From an uncultured Eubacteriales bacterium (lineage in GTDB: Bacteria > Bacillota > Clostridia > Oscillospirales > Acutalibacteraceae): a stretch of DNA of 64,000 bases. Below the pieces are notes generated by a model. That model was not told the DNA's origin and ran no database searches. It saw only the letters and a list, made by a program, of their open reading frames with translations. The stretch is taken from assembly GCA_934728355.1 (NCBI GenBank), contig CAKVEA010000003.1:115554-179553 (forward strand), in the 5' to 3' direction. Below are positions 8,484-18,124 of this stretch, piece by piece; positions within the stretch are counted from its first letter, which is position 1; each line of letters opens with the position of its first letter. Position numbers and translations under genes: made by a program.

Positions 8484-9179
8484 TTGTTACCGATTTTAAC
8501 GGACATAGGAATTATATTTATTTTTGCAACATCTATTGTTGTAGGATTTAAAAATGGTGTTTTAAAATCTTTTTTATTGTTTGTAGGTTTTGTAATTTCA
8601 TGGTGTTTTTCAGTTTACATAGCTAAATTTTTATCATATAGCTTATATTATGATTTGATATCACCATACATATCAAAAAGTATTGAAAAATTTGTATGTG
8701 GTAATGAAAGTGAAATGATTTTTGGTGGTTTGTCCGATTTTATTTTTGCTGTTCTTCACAATTATGGAATAACACCGGAAAAAATTACTCATATTATAAA
8801 TAGTGTAAGCAAAGAAAAATTACCAAATGAAATTTCAAAAATTTTAATGCCAGGAATTACAGAAATTTTAAAACCCGTATTTTCAGGTATGGTTTTTGCT
8901 ATTTTGGGTTTAACCGGGAGAATATGCATAAGAAAAATTTTGAGTCTTTTAAGATTTAAAACGCTTAGTTTTTTAGACAGAGTGATTGGCTCAATTTTTG
9001 GGGCATTTAAAGGTTATGTTGCTGTTTTAGTGTGTTTATGTATAATAAGAATGCTTGTCCCTTTTATTCCTTTAAACAACCCGGTTAATAAATTTATTGA
9101 CAAAGCTAATAACTCAACTTTGATTTTCAAGAAAATGTATAATGATAATATATTATATACGTTTATTAAGAAAGTTTAA
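8484..9179 (+). CDS. CvpA family membrane protein
   Basis: 231 aa with four to five hydrophobic segments (residues about 5-25, 28-48, 130-150, 170-195). It shows the CvpA pattern: DIGIIFIFATSIVVGFKNGVLKS at the N-terminus and RVIGSIFGAFKGYVAVLVCL at the C-terminus. Named for colicin V production in E. coli; the general role in Firmicutes is unknown. TTG start behind GGAGG. First gene of the cvpA-pgsA-clpE-nrdR run (gaps 22-24 bases). Confidence 0.85.
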   Translation: MLPILTDIGIIFIFATSIVVGFKNGVLKSFLLFVGFVISWCFSVYIAKFLSYSLYYDLISPYISKSIEKFVCGNESEMIFGGLSDFIFAVLHNYGITPEKITHIINSVSKEKLPNEISKILMPGITEILKPVFSGMVFAILGLTGRICIRKILSLLRFKTLSFLDRVIGSIFGAFKGYVAVLVCLCIIRMLVPFIPLNNPVNKFIDKANNSTLIFKKMYNDNILYTFIKKV

Positions 9180-9203
9180 AAAATAGGAGGCTTAAAATCA
9201 AGA

Positions 9204-9770
9204 ATGAATAAAAACATTTATGAAAATTTAACTGTTCCGAATATTCTTTCCTTCTTAAGGATATTGATTTTAGTGCCTTTTGTTTTATTTGTAAATAATA
9301 ATAATTATGTCGGTGGAGGAGTAATACTAATTTTGTCCGGACTTACAGATTTACTTGATGGATTCATAGCCAGAAAATTTAATCAAATAACACGTTTGGG
9401 TGAAATGCTTGACCCAACCGCTGACAAATTAACTTTAATGACCGTTATGATATGTGCAAGTATGAAATTTCCGAGAATTTTTCCATTCATGGCACTTTTA
9501 GCTTTGAAGGAAATTTTAATGCTTACTGCCGGAGCGGTTTTGTTGAAAAATAAAAAAAATCCTCCTGCATCAAAATGGTATGGAAAAGTTTCTACGGTTG
9601 TTTTTTATATTTCAATAACGACAATAATAGTAATAAAAGCTATTTGGGAAGTTGACATTGAGATTTTGGATATTTTCCTTATGTCGGTCACTTCTGTTTG
9701 CATGCTTTATTCTTTAGGCGGATATTTTAAAATTTTTATTTCGCTTATGAAAAGCAAAAATATAAATTAA
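9204..9770 (+). CDS. pgsA: CDP-diacylglycerol-glycerol-3-phosphate 3-phosphatidyltransferase
   Basis: 188 aa integral membrane enzyme making phosphatidylglycerol phosphate, the committed step to anionic phospholipids. The CDP-alcohol phosphotransferase signature D-x2-DG-x2-AR-x8-G-x3-D-x3-D is complete in DLLDGFIARKFNQ...GEMLDPTADKL. Several transmembrane helices follow. N-terminal NVPNILS-like start (LTVPNILSFLRI) is typical of PgsA. ATG start with AGGAGG upstream. Confidence 0.95.
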   Translation: MNKNIYENLTVPNILSFLRILILVPFVLFVNNNNYVGGGVILILSGLTDLLDGFIARKFNQITRLGEMLDPTADKLTLMTVMICASMKFPRIFPFMALLALKEILMLTAGAVLLKNKKNPPASKWYGKVSTVVFYISITTIIVIKAIWEVDIEILDIFLMSVTSVCMLYSLGGYFKIFISLMKSKNIN

Positions 9771-9792
9771 TTAAATTTTAAGGGGTATTAAT

Positions 9793-12060
9793 ATGCTATG
9801 TTCAAGGTGTAAAAAAAGAGCAGCAATATTTTTTATGTCTCTTGGTGTAAATGGAAAGGGAGAAGGTCTTTGCGAACAATGCGCACAAGAACTGGGTACT
9901 GGATCAATTAAAGATATGATGGAAAAAATGGGTGTTTCCGAAGAAGATTTTCTTAGTATTCAAGGGAAACTGGCAGATGCTTTTCAATCGAAAAATCAAG
10001 AAGAAATTCCTGAGGATACCGATTCTCAACCTTTAGTAAAAAATCTTTTTTCAAGCCTTATTTTTCCCGGTAAAGAAAACATTTTTGATGAAAATGAAAA
10101 TAATGATAAAAAAGGGGATAAATCCTCAAAAAAATCAAAAAGGAAGTACTTAAATCTTTATTGCTCAAATTTAACTGGTAAAGCAAAAAACGGAAAACTT
10201 GACAGAGTAATAGGACGAGATGAAGAAATAAACAGGACTATTCAGATTTTGTGCAGAAGGACTAAAAATAATCCCTGCTTAATAGGTGAGCCGGGTGTAG
10301 GTAAAACCGCTATTGCTGAAGGTCTTGCAATTAGAATTGAAGAGGAAAAAGTTCCTTATTCAATGAAAAATAAAGAAATTTATCTTCTGGATTTAGCCGC
10401 TTTGGTTGCAGGTACTCAATTTAGAGGTCAATTTGAAAGCAGGATTAAAGGACTCGTGGAAGAAGTCAAAGAAAACGGAAATATTATACTATTCATAGAT
10501 GAAATTCATAATTTAGTAGGAGCAGGAGATTCTGAAGGATCTATGAGCGCTGCGAATATTTTAAAGCCTGCACTTTCGAGAGGAGAAATCCAGGTTATAG
10601 GTGCAACTACTTTTGAAGAATACAGAAAACATATAGAAAAAGACAGTGCTTTGGAAAGACGTTTTCAACCTATTAAAATTGAAGAGCCTTCTTTGTCTAA
10701 AACTATTGATATTTTAATAGGTATTAAAGATTATTATGAAAATCATCACAGAGTAAAAATTTCAGACAGAATCATAAAAAGTTTGACAGTACTTTCTGAA
10801 AGGTATATTACCGACAGATTTTTACCGGATAAAGCAATAGATTTAATGGATGAATCGTGCACATATGCTTCTTTACACAGCAAAGCTTTGATTTCTTACG
10901 ATAAAAAAGTTTCTGAAAGAGAAAATCTTAAAAAGGAAGAAGAAAAACTTCTTGCTTCGGGGGAAAATCAACAAACAGACTATGAAAGGCTTGCAAAAGT
11001 ACGTTTCGAAATCGCAAAACTGGATGAAGAAATAGAAAAACTAAAACCCGAAGCATTTAAAACAGTTGTTACTCATGATGACGTAGCAAAAGTTATACAA
11101 CTTTGGACGGGGATTCCTTCTACTAAAATAGAAGAACAAGAATTCAGTAAGCTTGAATTTTTAGAAGATGACTTGAAACGTAAAATCGTAGGTCAAGATG
11201 ATGCAGTTAGCAAGGTAGTTTCGGCTATAAGAAGAAACAGGGTTCAAATAAGCCCAAGACGAAGACCGGCTTCGTTTATTTTCGCAGGGCCTACAGGTGT
11301 AGGGAAAACGGAACTTGTTAAGGCTCTTGCAAATGAACTTTTTGATTCTCCTGAAGCATTAATAAGACTTGACATGTCGGAATATATGGAAAAACATTCA
11401 TCTTCAAAAATAGTTGGATCACCTCCGGGATATGTTGGGTATGATGAAGCAGGACAATTGACTGAAAAAGTCCGTCAGAGACCTTATAGTGTTATTCTTT
11501 TTGATGAAATCGAAAAAGCTCATCCCGATGTTATGAATATACTTCTTCAAGTTTTGGATGAAGGCAGAATTACCGATTCTCATGGAAGAATAGTTAATTT
11601 TGAAAATACTGTTATAGTTATGACTTCAAATGCAGGAAGCAGCAAATCAAATGATGCTTTGGGATTTGGAAAAAGTCAAAACACATTCTCAAAAGAAAAG
11701 ACTTTGAAAGCACTTCGAGAATTTTTAAAACCGGAATTTTTAAGTCGTCTTGATGAAATAATAGTGTTTAACAATTTAACTGAAAAAGACTTTAAAAATA
11801 TAGCTAAAATTATGCTTGATGAATATGTAAATTCTTTAGCTGAGCATAATATTAAATTCAGTTATGATGAAAAGTCACTGGAAGTTTTAGCGAAAAAATC
11901 TTTTGGTGGCAAAAGTGGAGCAAGAGATTTAAGAAACCTTATACGCAAAGAAATAGAAGATAAACTTTCAATAATGATAATAAAAAATGGCGGATTCGAT
12001 ATAGGAGATATTTTCCTTACTGCTACCGATGATAAACTTGAGATTAAAGTTTCAAAATAA
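9793..12060 (+). CDS. clpE: ATP-dependent Clp protease ATP-binding subunit, ClpE-type (zinc-finger ClpC/ClpE)
   Basis: 755 aa Hsp100 unfoldase that would feed ClpP. It begins with a four-Cys zinc finger (MLCSRC...GLCEQC), the hallmark of ClpE, and lacks the double Clp-N repeat. First AAA module has GEPGVGKTA and FIDEIHNLVG; a short middle domain (about residues 360-430) has the UVR/coiled-coil character; second AAA module has GPTGVGKTE, LFDEIEKAHPDV and the GYVGYDEAGQLTEKVR substrate loop. C-terminal D2-small domain complete. No mcsA/mcsB/ctsR neighbours. ATG start behind AAGGGG. Confidence 0.92.
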   Translation: MLCSRCKKRAAIFFMSLGVNGKGEGLCEQCAQELGTGSIKDMMEKMGVSEEDFLSIQGKLADAFQSKNQEEIPEDTDSQPLVKNLFSSLIFPGKENIFDENENNDKKGDKSSKKSKRKYLNLYCSNLTGKAKNGKLDRVIGRDEEINRTIQILCRRTKNNPCLIGEPGVGKTAIAEGLAIRIEEEKVPYSMKNKEIYLLDLAALVAGTQFRGQFESRIKGLVEEVKENGNIILFIDEIHNLVGAGDSEGSMSAANILKPALSRGEIQVIGATTFEEYRKHIEKDSALERRFQPIKIEEPSLSKTIDILIGIKDYYENHHRVKISDRIIKSLTVLSERYITDRFLPDKAIDLMDESCTYASLHSKALISYDKKVSERENLKKEEEKLLASGENQQTDYERLAKVRFEIAKLDEEIEKLKPEAFKTVVTHDDVAKVIQLWTGIPSTKIEEQEFSKLEFLEDDLKRKIVGQDDAVSKVVSAIRRNRVQISPRRRPASFIFAGPTGVGKTELVKALANELFDSPEALIRLDMSEYMEKHSSSKIVGSPPGYVGYDEAGQLTEKVRQRPYSVILFDEIEKAHPDVMNILLQVLDEGRITDSHGRIVNFENTVIVMTSNAGSSKSNDALGFGKSQNTFSKEKTLKALREFLKPEFLSRLDEIIVFNNLTEKDFKNIAKIMLDEYVNSLAEHNIKFSYDEKSLEVLAKKSFGGKSGARDLRNLIRKEIEDKLSIMIIKNGGFDIGDIFLTATDDKLEIKVSK

Positions 12061-12084
12061 TTTGGAAGGATTGCTGACAGATAT

Positions 12085-12543
12085 ATGAAATGCCCATATT
12101 GCAGCTATGAAGATACAAAGGTTTTGGAGTCACGATGCGCCGATGATGGCTCAAGAGTCAGAAGAAGAAGAGCATGCGAAAATTGCGCTAAACGATTTAC
12201 TACCTATGAAGCGGTGGAACATATGCCTGTTATGGTTGTAAAACGCGATGATTCAAGAGAACAATTCAGCAGAAAAAAAATATTTGACGGTATTTTTAAA
12301 GCATGCGAAAAAAGGCCCGTTCCTATGGCTGAAATAGAGCAAATAGTTCAAAATATAGAATCCGAAGTAGATGCTTCTTTAGATCGTGAAGTTTCTTCGG
12401 CTATGATAGGTGATCTCTGTATGAATGAGCTTAAAAAAAGAGATGAAGTGGCATATATAAGATTTGCTTCTGTATACCGTGAATTTAAAGATGTCCATTC
12501 TTTTATGGAAGAACTTGAAAATTTTTTAAATGAAAGAGATTAG
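12085..12543 (+). CDS. nrdR: Transcriptional repressor NrdR
   Basis: 152 aa ATP/dATP-sensing repressor of ribonucleotide reductase genes. N-terminal zinc ribbon CPYC (residues 3-6) and CENC (31-34) with RVRRRRACENCAKRFTTYE, followed by the ATP-cone domain (VVKRDDSREQFSRKKIFDG through FASVYREFKDVHSF). Full family length. Last gene before a clear terminator; 24 bases after clpE. Confidence 0.97.
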   Translation: MKCPYCSYEDTKVLESRCADDGSRVRRRRACENCAKRFTTYEAVEHMPVMVVKRDDSREQFSRKKIFDGIFKACEKRPVPMAEIEQIVQNIESEVDASLDREVSSAMIGDLCMNELKKRDEVAYIRFASVYREFKDVHSFMEELENFLNERD

Positions 12544-12562
12544 AAATTGAAATTTATTTTCG

Positions 12563-12601
12563 ATAAGCATTTATTTGTAAAAAGTAAATGCTTATTTTTT
12601 A
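12563..12601 (+). terminator. Intrinsic terminator after nrdR
   Basis: An 11-base perfect stem ATAAGCATTTA (12563-12573) / TAAATGCTTAT (12585-12595) is followed by a T-run. Ends the cvpA-nrdR transcription unit. Confidence 0.9.
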
Positions 12602-12717
12602 ATTCTGATAATAATGTTTTCTATAATAAAATTTTATATTTAATGTTTAAAAAAATAAAAATAAATTAAAACAAATAGGCTAATACAATGAATTTAATAT
12701 TATTTTGAATATACGTG

Positions 12718-12746
12718 TTGAAAAAAATTTTATTATATGATAACAT
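12718..12746 (+). promoter_or_regulatory. Promoter of tRNA-Val
   Basis: TTGAAA (12718-12723), 17 bases, TAACAT (12741-12746), placing the start of transcription a few bases before the tRNA at 12757. Confidence 0.6.
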
Positions 12747-12756
12747 ACTGAGCATA

Positions 12757-12832
12757 GGACGTTTAGCTCAGCTGGTAGAGCATTCGCTTGACGTGCGAAA
12801 GGTCAGCGGTTCGAGCCCGTTAACGTCCACCA
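12757..12832 (+). tRNA. tRNA-Val (GAC)
   Basis: 76-nt cloverleaf with encoded CCA. Acceptor GGACGTT/AACGTCC, D-arm GCTC...GAGC, anticodon stem TTCGC/GCGAA with loop TTGACGT giving anticodon GAC, and T-arm with GGTTCGAGCCC. All stems pair. It stands alone before mtaB and is followed by a terminator hairpin. Confidence 0.95.
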
Positions 12833-12836
12833 TTTT

Positions 12837-12870
12837 GCTCCTCAGTGTTTTGAGGAGCAGTATTTTTTTG
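12837..12870 (+). terminator. Terminator hairpin after tRNA-Val
   Basis: GCTCCTCA (12837-12844) pairs with TGAGGAGC (12851-12858), followed by a run of T. It overlaps the leader of mtaB, so mtaB may be transcribed by partial read-through or from its own promoter. Confidence 0.85.
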
Positions 12871-12883
12871 TAAGGAGAAAATC

Positions 12884-14182
12884 ATGAATTTTAGCGTCTT
12901 AACCTTTGGGTGCAAGGTAAACCAAGGTGAAAGTGAAGATATAATTTCAAAAATGATATCTTTTGGCTACGAATTTCAAGGAAAAAAGTCATCGGATATA
13001 GTTATAATAAATTCTTGTAGTGTTACAGCGGAAAGCGACAGAAAATTACGACAATGTATAAGGAAAATAAGAAAAGAAAACCCAAATGCTATTATTGTTT
13101 TGACCGGATGTATGCCACAGGCTTTTCCTGAAATTGCAAGTAGATTTTCGGAAGTACAAATTGTTGTTGGTAATACAAATAAATTTGATATTCCTGAATT
13201 AATAGAAAATTATGTTAAAAATAAAGAAAAAAAATTTGAAGTTGAAGATATAAGAAAAATTTCTAAGTATAATGAAAATTTTTTTGTTTCACAGTCTAAA
13301 GAAAGATATAGAGCATTTCTTAAAATTGAAGACGGTTGTGACAGGTTTTGCTCTTATTGTATAATCCCTTATGCCAGAGGCAAAGTTAGATCCAAACCTT
13401 TGCAGAACATAAAAGAAAATATTTTACAATTATGCGAAAATAATTATAAAGAAATAGTTTTAACAGGAATAAATTTATCTTCTTATGGCAAAGATTTAAA
13501 TTGTAGTTTTGAAGATGCAATTAAAATTACATGCGACTGCAAAGATGTTAAAAGAGTCAGGCTTGGCTCCTTAGAACCTGATTTAATTACAGACAATCTT
13601 TTAAATTATTTGTCGAAAGAAAATAAATTTTGTCCTCAATTTCATTTAGCTCTTCAAAGCGGAAGTAACAATATATTAAAAAAAATGCGTCGCAGATATA
13701 CAAGAGAACAGTATATAGATTTAGTTAATCTAATAAAAGAAAAGTTTCCTTTTGCTACTTTTACTACCGATATAATGGTTGGATTTCCCGGGGAAACAGA
13801 AGAAGATTTTATCGATACTCTTAATATTATAAAAGAAGTAGGATTTTTAAAAGTTCATGTTTTTCCTTATTCGATTCGTCCGGGTACTTTAGCAGCTGAT
13901 TTTGATTTTCAAATTGACAAACATTTAAAAACTCAAAGAGTACAAAAAACGATTGACATTTCAAAGGAAACAAGTAGAATTATTTTGAGAAGTTTTATGA
14001 ATTTTGATATGAATGTTCTTTATGAAAGTAAAGATGAGAATGGATTTTATAGGGGATATACTGATAATTATATACCTGTAAAAAGCAAAAGTAGTCAAGA
14101 CATTATTGGAAAAATTTTGAAAACTTCAATTATAAAATTACCTGAAAATGAAGATTTTTGTATTGGGAAAATAATTTCTTAA
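12884..14182 (+). CDS. mtaB: tRNA (t6A37) C2-methylthiotransferase MtaB
   Basis: 432 aa radical-SAM enzyme adding a methylthio group to t6A37 of tRNAs reading ANN codons. N-terminal MTTase domain starts TFGCKVNQGESE, with further cluster cysteines at NSCSVTAES and LTGCMPQ; the radical SAM motif C-x3-C-x2-C is in GCDRFCSYCIIPYARGKVRS; the second half ends in a TRAM-like domain (YRGYTDNYIPVK). The TFGCK/NSCSVT pattern favours MtaB over MiaB and RimO. ATG start behind AAGGAG. First gene of a tightly packed run to lysS. Confidence 0.93.
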   Translation: MNFSVLTFGCKVNQGESEDIISKMISFGYEFQGKKSSDIVIINSCSVTAESDRKLRQCIRKIRKENPNAIIVLTGCMPQAFPEIASRFSEVQIVVGNTNKFDIPELIENYVKNKEKKFEVEDIRKISKYNENFFVSQSKERYRAFLKIEDGCDRFCSYCIIPYARGKVRSKPLQNIKENILQLCENNYKEIVLTGINLSSYGKDLNCSFEDAIKITCDCKDVKRVRLGSLEPDLITDNLLNYLSKENKFCPQFHLALQSGSNNILKKMRRRYTREQYIDLVNLIKEKFPFATFTTDIMVGFPGETEEDFIDTLNIIKEVGFLKVHVFPYSIRPGTLAADFDFQIDKHLKTQRVQKTIDISKETSRIILRSFMNFDMNVLYESKDENGFYRGYTDNYIPVKSKSSQDIIGKILKTSIIKLPENEDFCIGKIIS

Positions 14183-14195
14183 AGAAAAGAGGTTT

Positions 14196-14546
14196 ATGGA
14201 TATTATGGAAAGAGACTTAGAAGAAAGTAAAGAAACAAAAGATTTAAAGTTTGAAATAGAGAGTTTTGAAGGACCGGTTTTAGTGGATGTTTTTGCTCCA
14301 TGGTGCGGACCTTGTAAAATGCTTGCACCAGTGATTGAAAAAATTCGTAAAAAATACGGTGAAAGTCTTGAAGTCTTAAAAATAGATATTGATAAACATC
14401 AAGATATAGCAGAAAAATATGAAATCCGATCTGTTCCTACACTTTTATTTTTCTGTGGAAAAAAACTTTTAAGAAAAGAAGTAGGTTTTATGTCCGAAAG
14501 CGAAATTTGCAGCATAATTGATTCTGAACTTATGGTGAAAAATTAA
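14196..14546 (+). CDS. trxA: Thioredoxin
   Basis: 116 aa redox protein with the WCGPC active site in VFAPWCGPCKMLAPV and the cis-Pro in RSVPTLLFF. Two possible ATG starts (14196 and 14205) differ by three codons; the AGAGG site suits the second slightly better. Its TAA shares one base with the ATG of trxB, so the two are translationally coupled and form a thioredoxin/reductase pair. Confidence 0.95.
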   Translation: MDIMERDLEESKETKDLKFEIESFEGPVLVDVFAPWCGPCKMLAPVIEKIRKKYGESLEVLKIDIDKHQDIAEKYEIRSVPTLLFFCGKKLLRKEVGFMSESEICSIIDSELMVKN

Positions 14547-15484
14547 TGATGGAAAATTTAAATATGACAGATTTGGCTATAATAGGGGCAGGACCGGCAG
14601 GACTTACAGCTGCAATTTATGCATTAAGAGCGGGCATTAGTGTTAAAGTTTTTGAAAAAAATATTTACGGCGGTCAAACAGCTATAATTGATAAACTTGA
14701 AAATTATCCCGGTTTCGAAAGTATAAATGGTGTTGATTTTGCAAATTTGGTTTATAATCAAACTGAAAAATTAGGTGCTGAGTTTATATTTAGTAAGGTA
14801 GTTAAGCTTGATTTGATAGGGAATGAAAAGTATATTTATACTGAAGATGGAGAAAAATTTGTTTGTAAAGCGGTTTTAATATCAAACGGGCTTAAAAGAA
14901 GACGTTTAGGTTGCAAAGGTGAAGCGGAATTTTCGGGCAAAGGAGTTTCTTACTGTGCTACTTGCGACGGAGCTTTTTTTAAATCAAAAAATGTATTGAT
15001 TGTCGGTGGCGGTAATACAGCTTTAGAAGATGCACTTTATCTTTCGAATATTTGTTCAAAGGTTACTATGATTGTTAGAAAAGATTGTTTTAGAGGAGAA
15101 AGTGTTTTAGTCGATGAAGTTAAAAATAATTCAAAAATAGAAATAAAATTTTCTTCTCAATTAGAAGAAATTAAAGGGGAAAAATTTGTAACTTCAGCAA
15201 TTATAAAAAATAAAGACAGAGATTTAAGTGAAATTCCTGTCGAAGGTGTTTTTATAGCTATAGGATATGAGCCTGACAAATCTCTTTATGAAAATCAGAT
15301 TTTGATGGATGAACAAGGATATTTTATAGCAGATGAAACATGTGAGACAAATTTACCCGGAGTCTATGTTGCCGGTGACTGCAGAAAAAAACCTTTAAGA
15401 CAAATAATAACCGCAGCTTCAGACGGAGCAGTTGCAGGGAATAAAGCAGCAGAATATATTTTAAGATTTTCTGTTAAAAAGTGA
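14546..15484 (+). CDS. trxB: Thioredoxin reductase
   Basis: 312 aa FAD- and NADPH-dependent reductase of thioredoxin. FAD site GAGPAG near the N-terminus, redox-active CATC in SYCATCDGAFF, second dinucleotide site GGGNTALEDA, and the C-terminal FAD motif GVYVAGDCRKKPLRQI. Start overlaps the trxA stop; its own TGA lies inside the GTGA that starts the next gene. Confidence 0.96.
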   Translation: MMENLNMTDLAIIGAGPAGLTAAIYALRAGISVKVFEKNIYGGQTAIIDKLENYPGFESINGVDFANLVYNQTEKLGAEFIFSKVVKLDLIGNEKYIYTEDGEKFVCKAVLISNGLKRRRLGCKGEAEFSGKGVSYCATCDGAFFKSKNVLIVGGGNTALEDALYLSNICSKVTMIVRKDCFRGESVLVDEVKNNSKIEIKFSSQLEEIKGEKFVTSAIIKNKDRDLSEIPVEGVFIAIGYEPDKSLYENQILMDEQGYFIADETCETNLPGVYVAGDCRKKPLRQIITAASDGAVAGNKAAEYILRFSVKK

Positions 15485-15966
15485 AAACTGAAAATAAAAT
15501 TATTTGGTATCAAAGCAATTATTTTATAGCTTTTTGTTTTCTTTCTGTTGTTTTTATTCCTCTGGGTATCTTTTTAGTTTGGAGATTTAAAAATTGGGAA
15601 ATATGGTTAAAAACATTACTTACAGGCTTATTTGCAGTCTTGTTCGTGACTTCTCCGTTTATTGTTTTTAATATGGTTAAATCTTTTTACAACGGTAAAA
15701 AAGAAGAGCCTATTTCAATAACTTCAGATGTTTCTAAAAAAAGCAGTACAAATAAAAATTTCAATGCTAAAGATAAAGTTAAAAAAGAAAAATCAAGTAA
15801 AAAGTCCGAGAAAAAGGATAACTCTAAGGAAAAAGTAGTTTACATAACAAAATCAGGTAAAAAATATCATAGTAAAAATTCCTGCGGAAGAGGAAAATTT
15901 ACTGCTATTGGTTTGAATGAAGCTTTAAGCAAGGGATACTCGCCTTGCAAAAAATGTTTTAAGTAA
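15481..15966 (+). CDS. Membrane protein with C-terminal Cys/His metal-binding-like motif
   Basis: 161 aa, GTG start overlapping the trxB stop by four bases. Two transmembrane helices (residues about 15-37 and 43-65), then a long Lys/Ser-rich linker (about 75-120), then a compact C-terminal motif VYITKSGKKYHSKNSC...IGLNEALSKGYSPCKKC. This Y-H-x4-C...GY-x-PC-x2-C pattern is a small domain often found at the end of surface hydrolases and nucleases in Firmicutes and resembles the zinc site of Ada. No enzyme domain is present. It follows trxAB, which fits a redox or metal role, but function is unknown. Confidence 0.75.
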   Translation: MKTENKIIWYQSNYFIAFCFLSVVFIPLGIFLVWRFKNWEIWLKTLLTGLFAVLFVTSPFIVFNMVKSFYNGKKEEPISITSDVSKKSSTNKNFNAKDKVKKEKSSKKSEKKDNSKEKVVYITKSGKKYHSKNSCGRGKFTAIGLNEALSKGYSPCKKCFK

Positions 15967-16002
15967 ATTTAAATTTTATTGGTTGGAAGGTTGTAATTTT
16001 AA

Positions 16003-18087
16003 ATGATGAATATACCCGAAGTGTTTGGAAGTATGGTATTTAGCGATGAGGTTATGAAAAAAAGACTTCCTCCTAATGTTTATGAAAGTTTAAGAAAGTC
16101 TATAGATCAAAATTCTTCGGTTGACAAACAAACAGGAGAAATTGTTGCGCAAGTTATGAAAGATTGGGCTCTTGAAAAAGGAGCAACCCATTTTACTCAT
16201 TGGTTTCAACCATTAACAGAAATCACTGCTGAAAAACACAACAGCTTTTTGGATTTTGCTTCTGATGGAACTGCTGAAATGAGCTTTTCTGTTAAAGAAC
16301 TTATAAAAGGTGAATCAGATGCTTCTTCTTTTCCTTCTGGAGGATTAAGAGCAACATTTGAAGCAAGGGGATATACTTCGTGGGATCCTACTTCACATGC
16401 ATTTGTGAAAAATGCTTCACTTTATATACCGACATTTTTTTGCTCATATAGTGGAGAGGTTTTAGATGAAAAAACTCCTCTTCTTAAATCTATTTATGCT
16501 CTCAATAAACAGTCTCTCAGAATTTTGCGTATTTTGGGAAATGACAAAATAAGTAAAGTCGTTCCGACTATGGGAGCAGAACAAGAATATTTCCTAATAG
16601 ACAGAGATATTTATAAAAAACGTAAAGATATTATTTTTTGCGGAAGAACTCTTTTCGGAGCACCTCCTGTTAAAGCACAAGATCTTTCGGATCATTATTT
16701 CGGAGCTTTAAAGCCGAGAGTAATGTATTTTATGCAGGATTTAGATAAAGAACTTTGGAAGTTGGGTGTTCCTTCAAAGACAAAACATAATGAAGTTGCA
16801 CCTTCTCAACATGAAGTTGCACAAATTCATGCTTATTCTAATCTTGCGACCGATCAAAATCATATTATAATGGAAACTCTTAAGGTTACTGCTCAAAGGC
16901 ATAATTTAGTTTGCCTCCTGCATGAAAAACCTTTCGCAGGTATAAACGGAAGTGGAAAACATAACAATTGGTCACTCTCGGCAAATACCGGGGTAAATCT
17001 TCTTGAGCCCGGAAATTCCCCTCAAGACAATGTACAGTTCTTGATTTTCCTTTGTGCTATGATTAAAGCTGTAGATGAATATGCTGATTTACTTAGGATA
17101 TCTATTTCTTCATACGGAAATGATTTAAGACTTGGTGGTCAAGAAGCTCCTCCGCCGATAGTTTCAATATATTTAGGCGATGAAATAATGTCGATTTTGG
17201 AGTCAATAGAAAAAGGTGAAATTTATACCAGAAAAAAACGCAGTAATTTCGAAATAGGTCTTAACGTTTTACCTTCTTTTCCATGTGACACTTCCGACAG
17301 AAACAGGACTTCACCTTTTGCTTTTACAGGAAATAAATTTGAATTTCGTATGGTCGGATCAAGTCAATCTATTGCTTCACCTAATATGATTCTAAATACT
17401 ATAGCTGCTCAAGCATTAAAAGAATTTGCCGATGAACTTGAAAACTTCCCAAATCCCGTTGATCATTTAAATGCTCTTTTGGTAAAAACTATAAAAGAAC
17501 ACAAAAAAATAATATTCAACGGAAACAGTTATTCTGAAAAGTGGATAGAAGAAGCTAAAAAACGCGGACTTTATAATTTTGAGAATTCAGTTGATGCTCT
17601 TAAACATTCTTTAGATGAAAAAAATGTAAAGCTTTTTGAAAATCATGGTGTTCTTTCAAGAAGAGAACTTAGTTCCAGATATAAAATTCATTTAGAAAAT
17701 TATTGTAAAATAGCAAGTATAGAATCCAAAACGTTAATAAAAATGGTAAAAAATGAAATTTTACCTTCGGTAAGTAAGTATACTAAAGAAATAAGTGAAA
17801 CAGTTATAATGAAGTCTCAGCTTTCTTGTGACGCACTTCCGGAAAGGGAAACTTTAGAAATTCTTTCTGACCTTTCGGTAAAGTTACATAATGATATAAA
17901 AACTTTATCTTCTTTTACTGATGAAGCACATGGTACCGAAGATTCTCTTGAAAGGGCCTATAAGTTCAAGGATAATGTTATTGAATCTATGAAAAAAGTA
18001 AGAGATTCAATAGATAAATTGGAAGAAAATATGCCAAAGGAATATTGGCCTTATCCATCATACGAAGATATACTTTTTAGTGTATAA
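16003..18087 (+). CDS. glnN: Glutamine synthetase type III (GlnN)
   Basis: 694 aa ATP-dependent ammonium-assimilating enzyme of the large GSIII class (about 700 aa, dodecameric). N-terminal GSIII signature VFGSMVFSDEVMKKRLP; catalytic region with GAEQEYFLID, NEVAPSQHEVAQIH and KPFAGINGSGKHNNWS; R-rich FRMVGSSQSIASPN; long C-terminal helical part. Replaces the small GlnA found in most Firmicutes, common in Ruminococcaceae and Bacteroidetes. ATG start behind TTGGAAGG. Between the thioredoxin genes and greA with gaps of about 36 bases. Confidence 0.97.
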   Translation: MMNIPEVFGSMVFSDEVMKKRLPPNVYESLRKSIDQNSSVDKQTGEIVAQVMKDWALEKGATHFTHWFQPLTEITAEKHNSFLDFASDGTAEMSFSVKELIKGESDASSFPSGGLRATFEARGYTSWDPTSHAFVKNASLYIPTFFCSYSGEVLDEKTPLLKSIYALNKQSLRILRILGNDKISKVVPTMGAEQEYFLIDRDIYKKRKDIIFCGRTLFGAPPVKAQDLSDHYFGALKPRVMYFMQDLDKELWKLGVPSKTKHNEVAPSQHEVAQIHAYSNLATDQNHIIMETLKVTAQRHNLVCLLHEKPFAGINGSGKHNNWSLSANTGVNLLEPGNSPQDNVQFLIFLCAMIKAVDEYADLLRISISSYGNDLRLGGQEAPPPIVSIYLGDEIMSILESIEKGEIYTRKKRSNFEIGLNVLPSFPCDTSDRNRTSPFAFTGNKFEFRMVGSSQSIASPNMILNTIAAQALKEFADELENFPNPVDHLNALLVKTIKEHKKIIFNGNSYSEKWIEEAKKRGLYNFENSVDALKHSLDEKNVKLFENHGVLSRRELSSRYKIHLENYCKIASIESKTLIKMVKNEILPSVSKYTKEISETVIMKSQLSCDALPERETLEILSDLSVKLHNDIKTLSSFTDEAHGTEDSLERAYKFKDNVIESMKKVRDSIDKLEENMPKEYWPYPSYEDILFSV

Positions 18088-18124
18088 AAATATTATAATA
18101 AAATTTGGGAGTTGATTTTTTAAT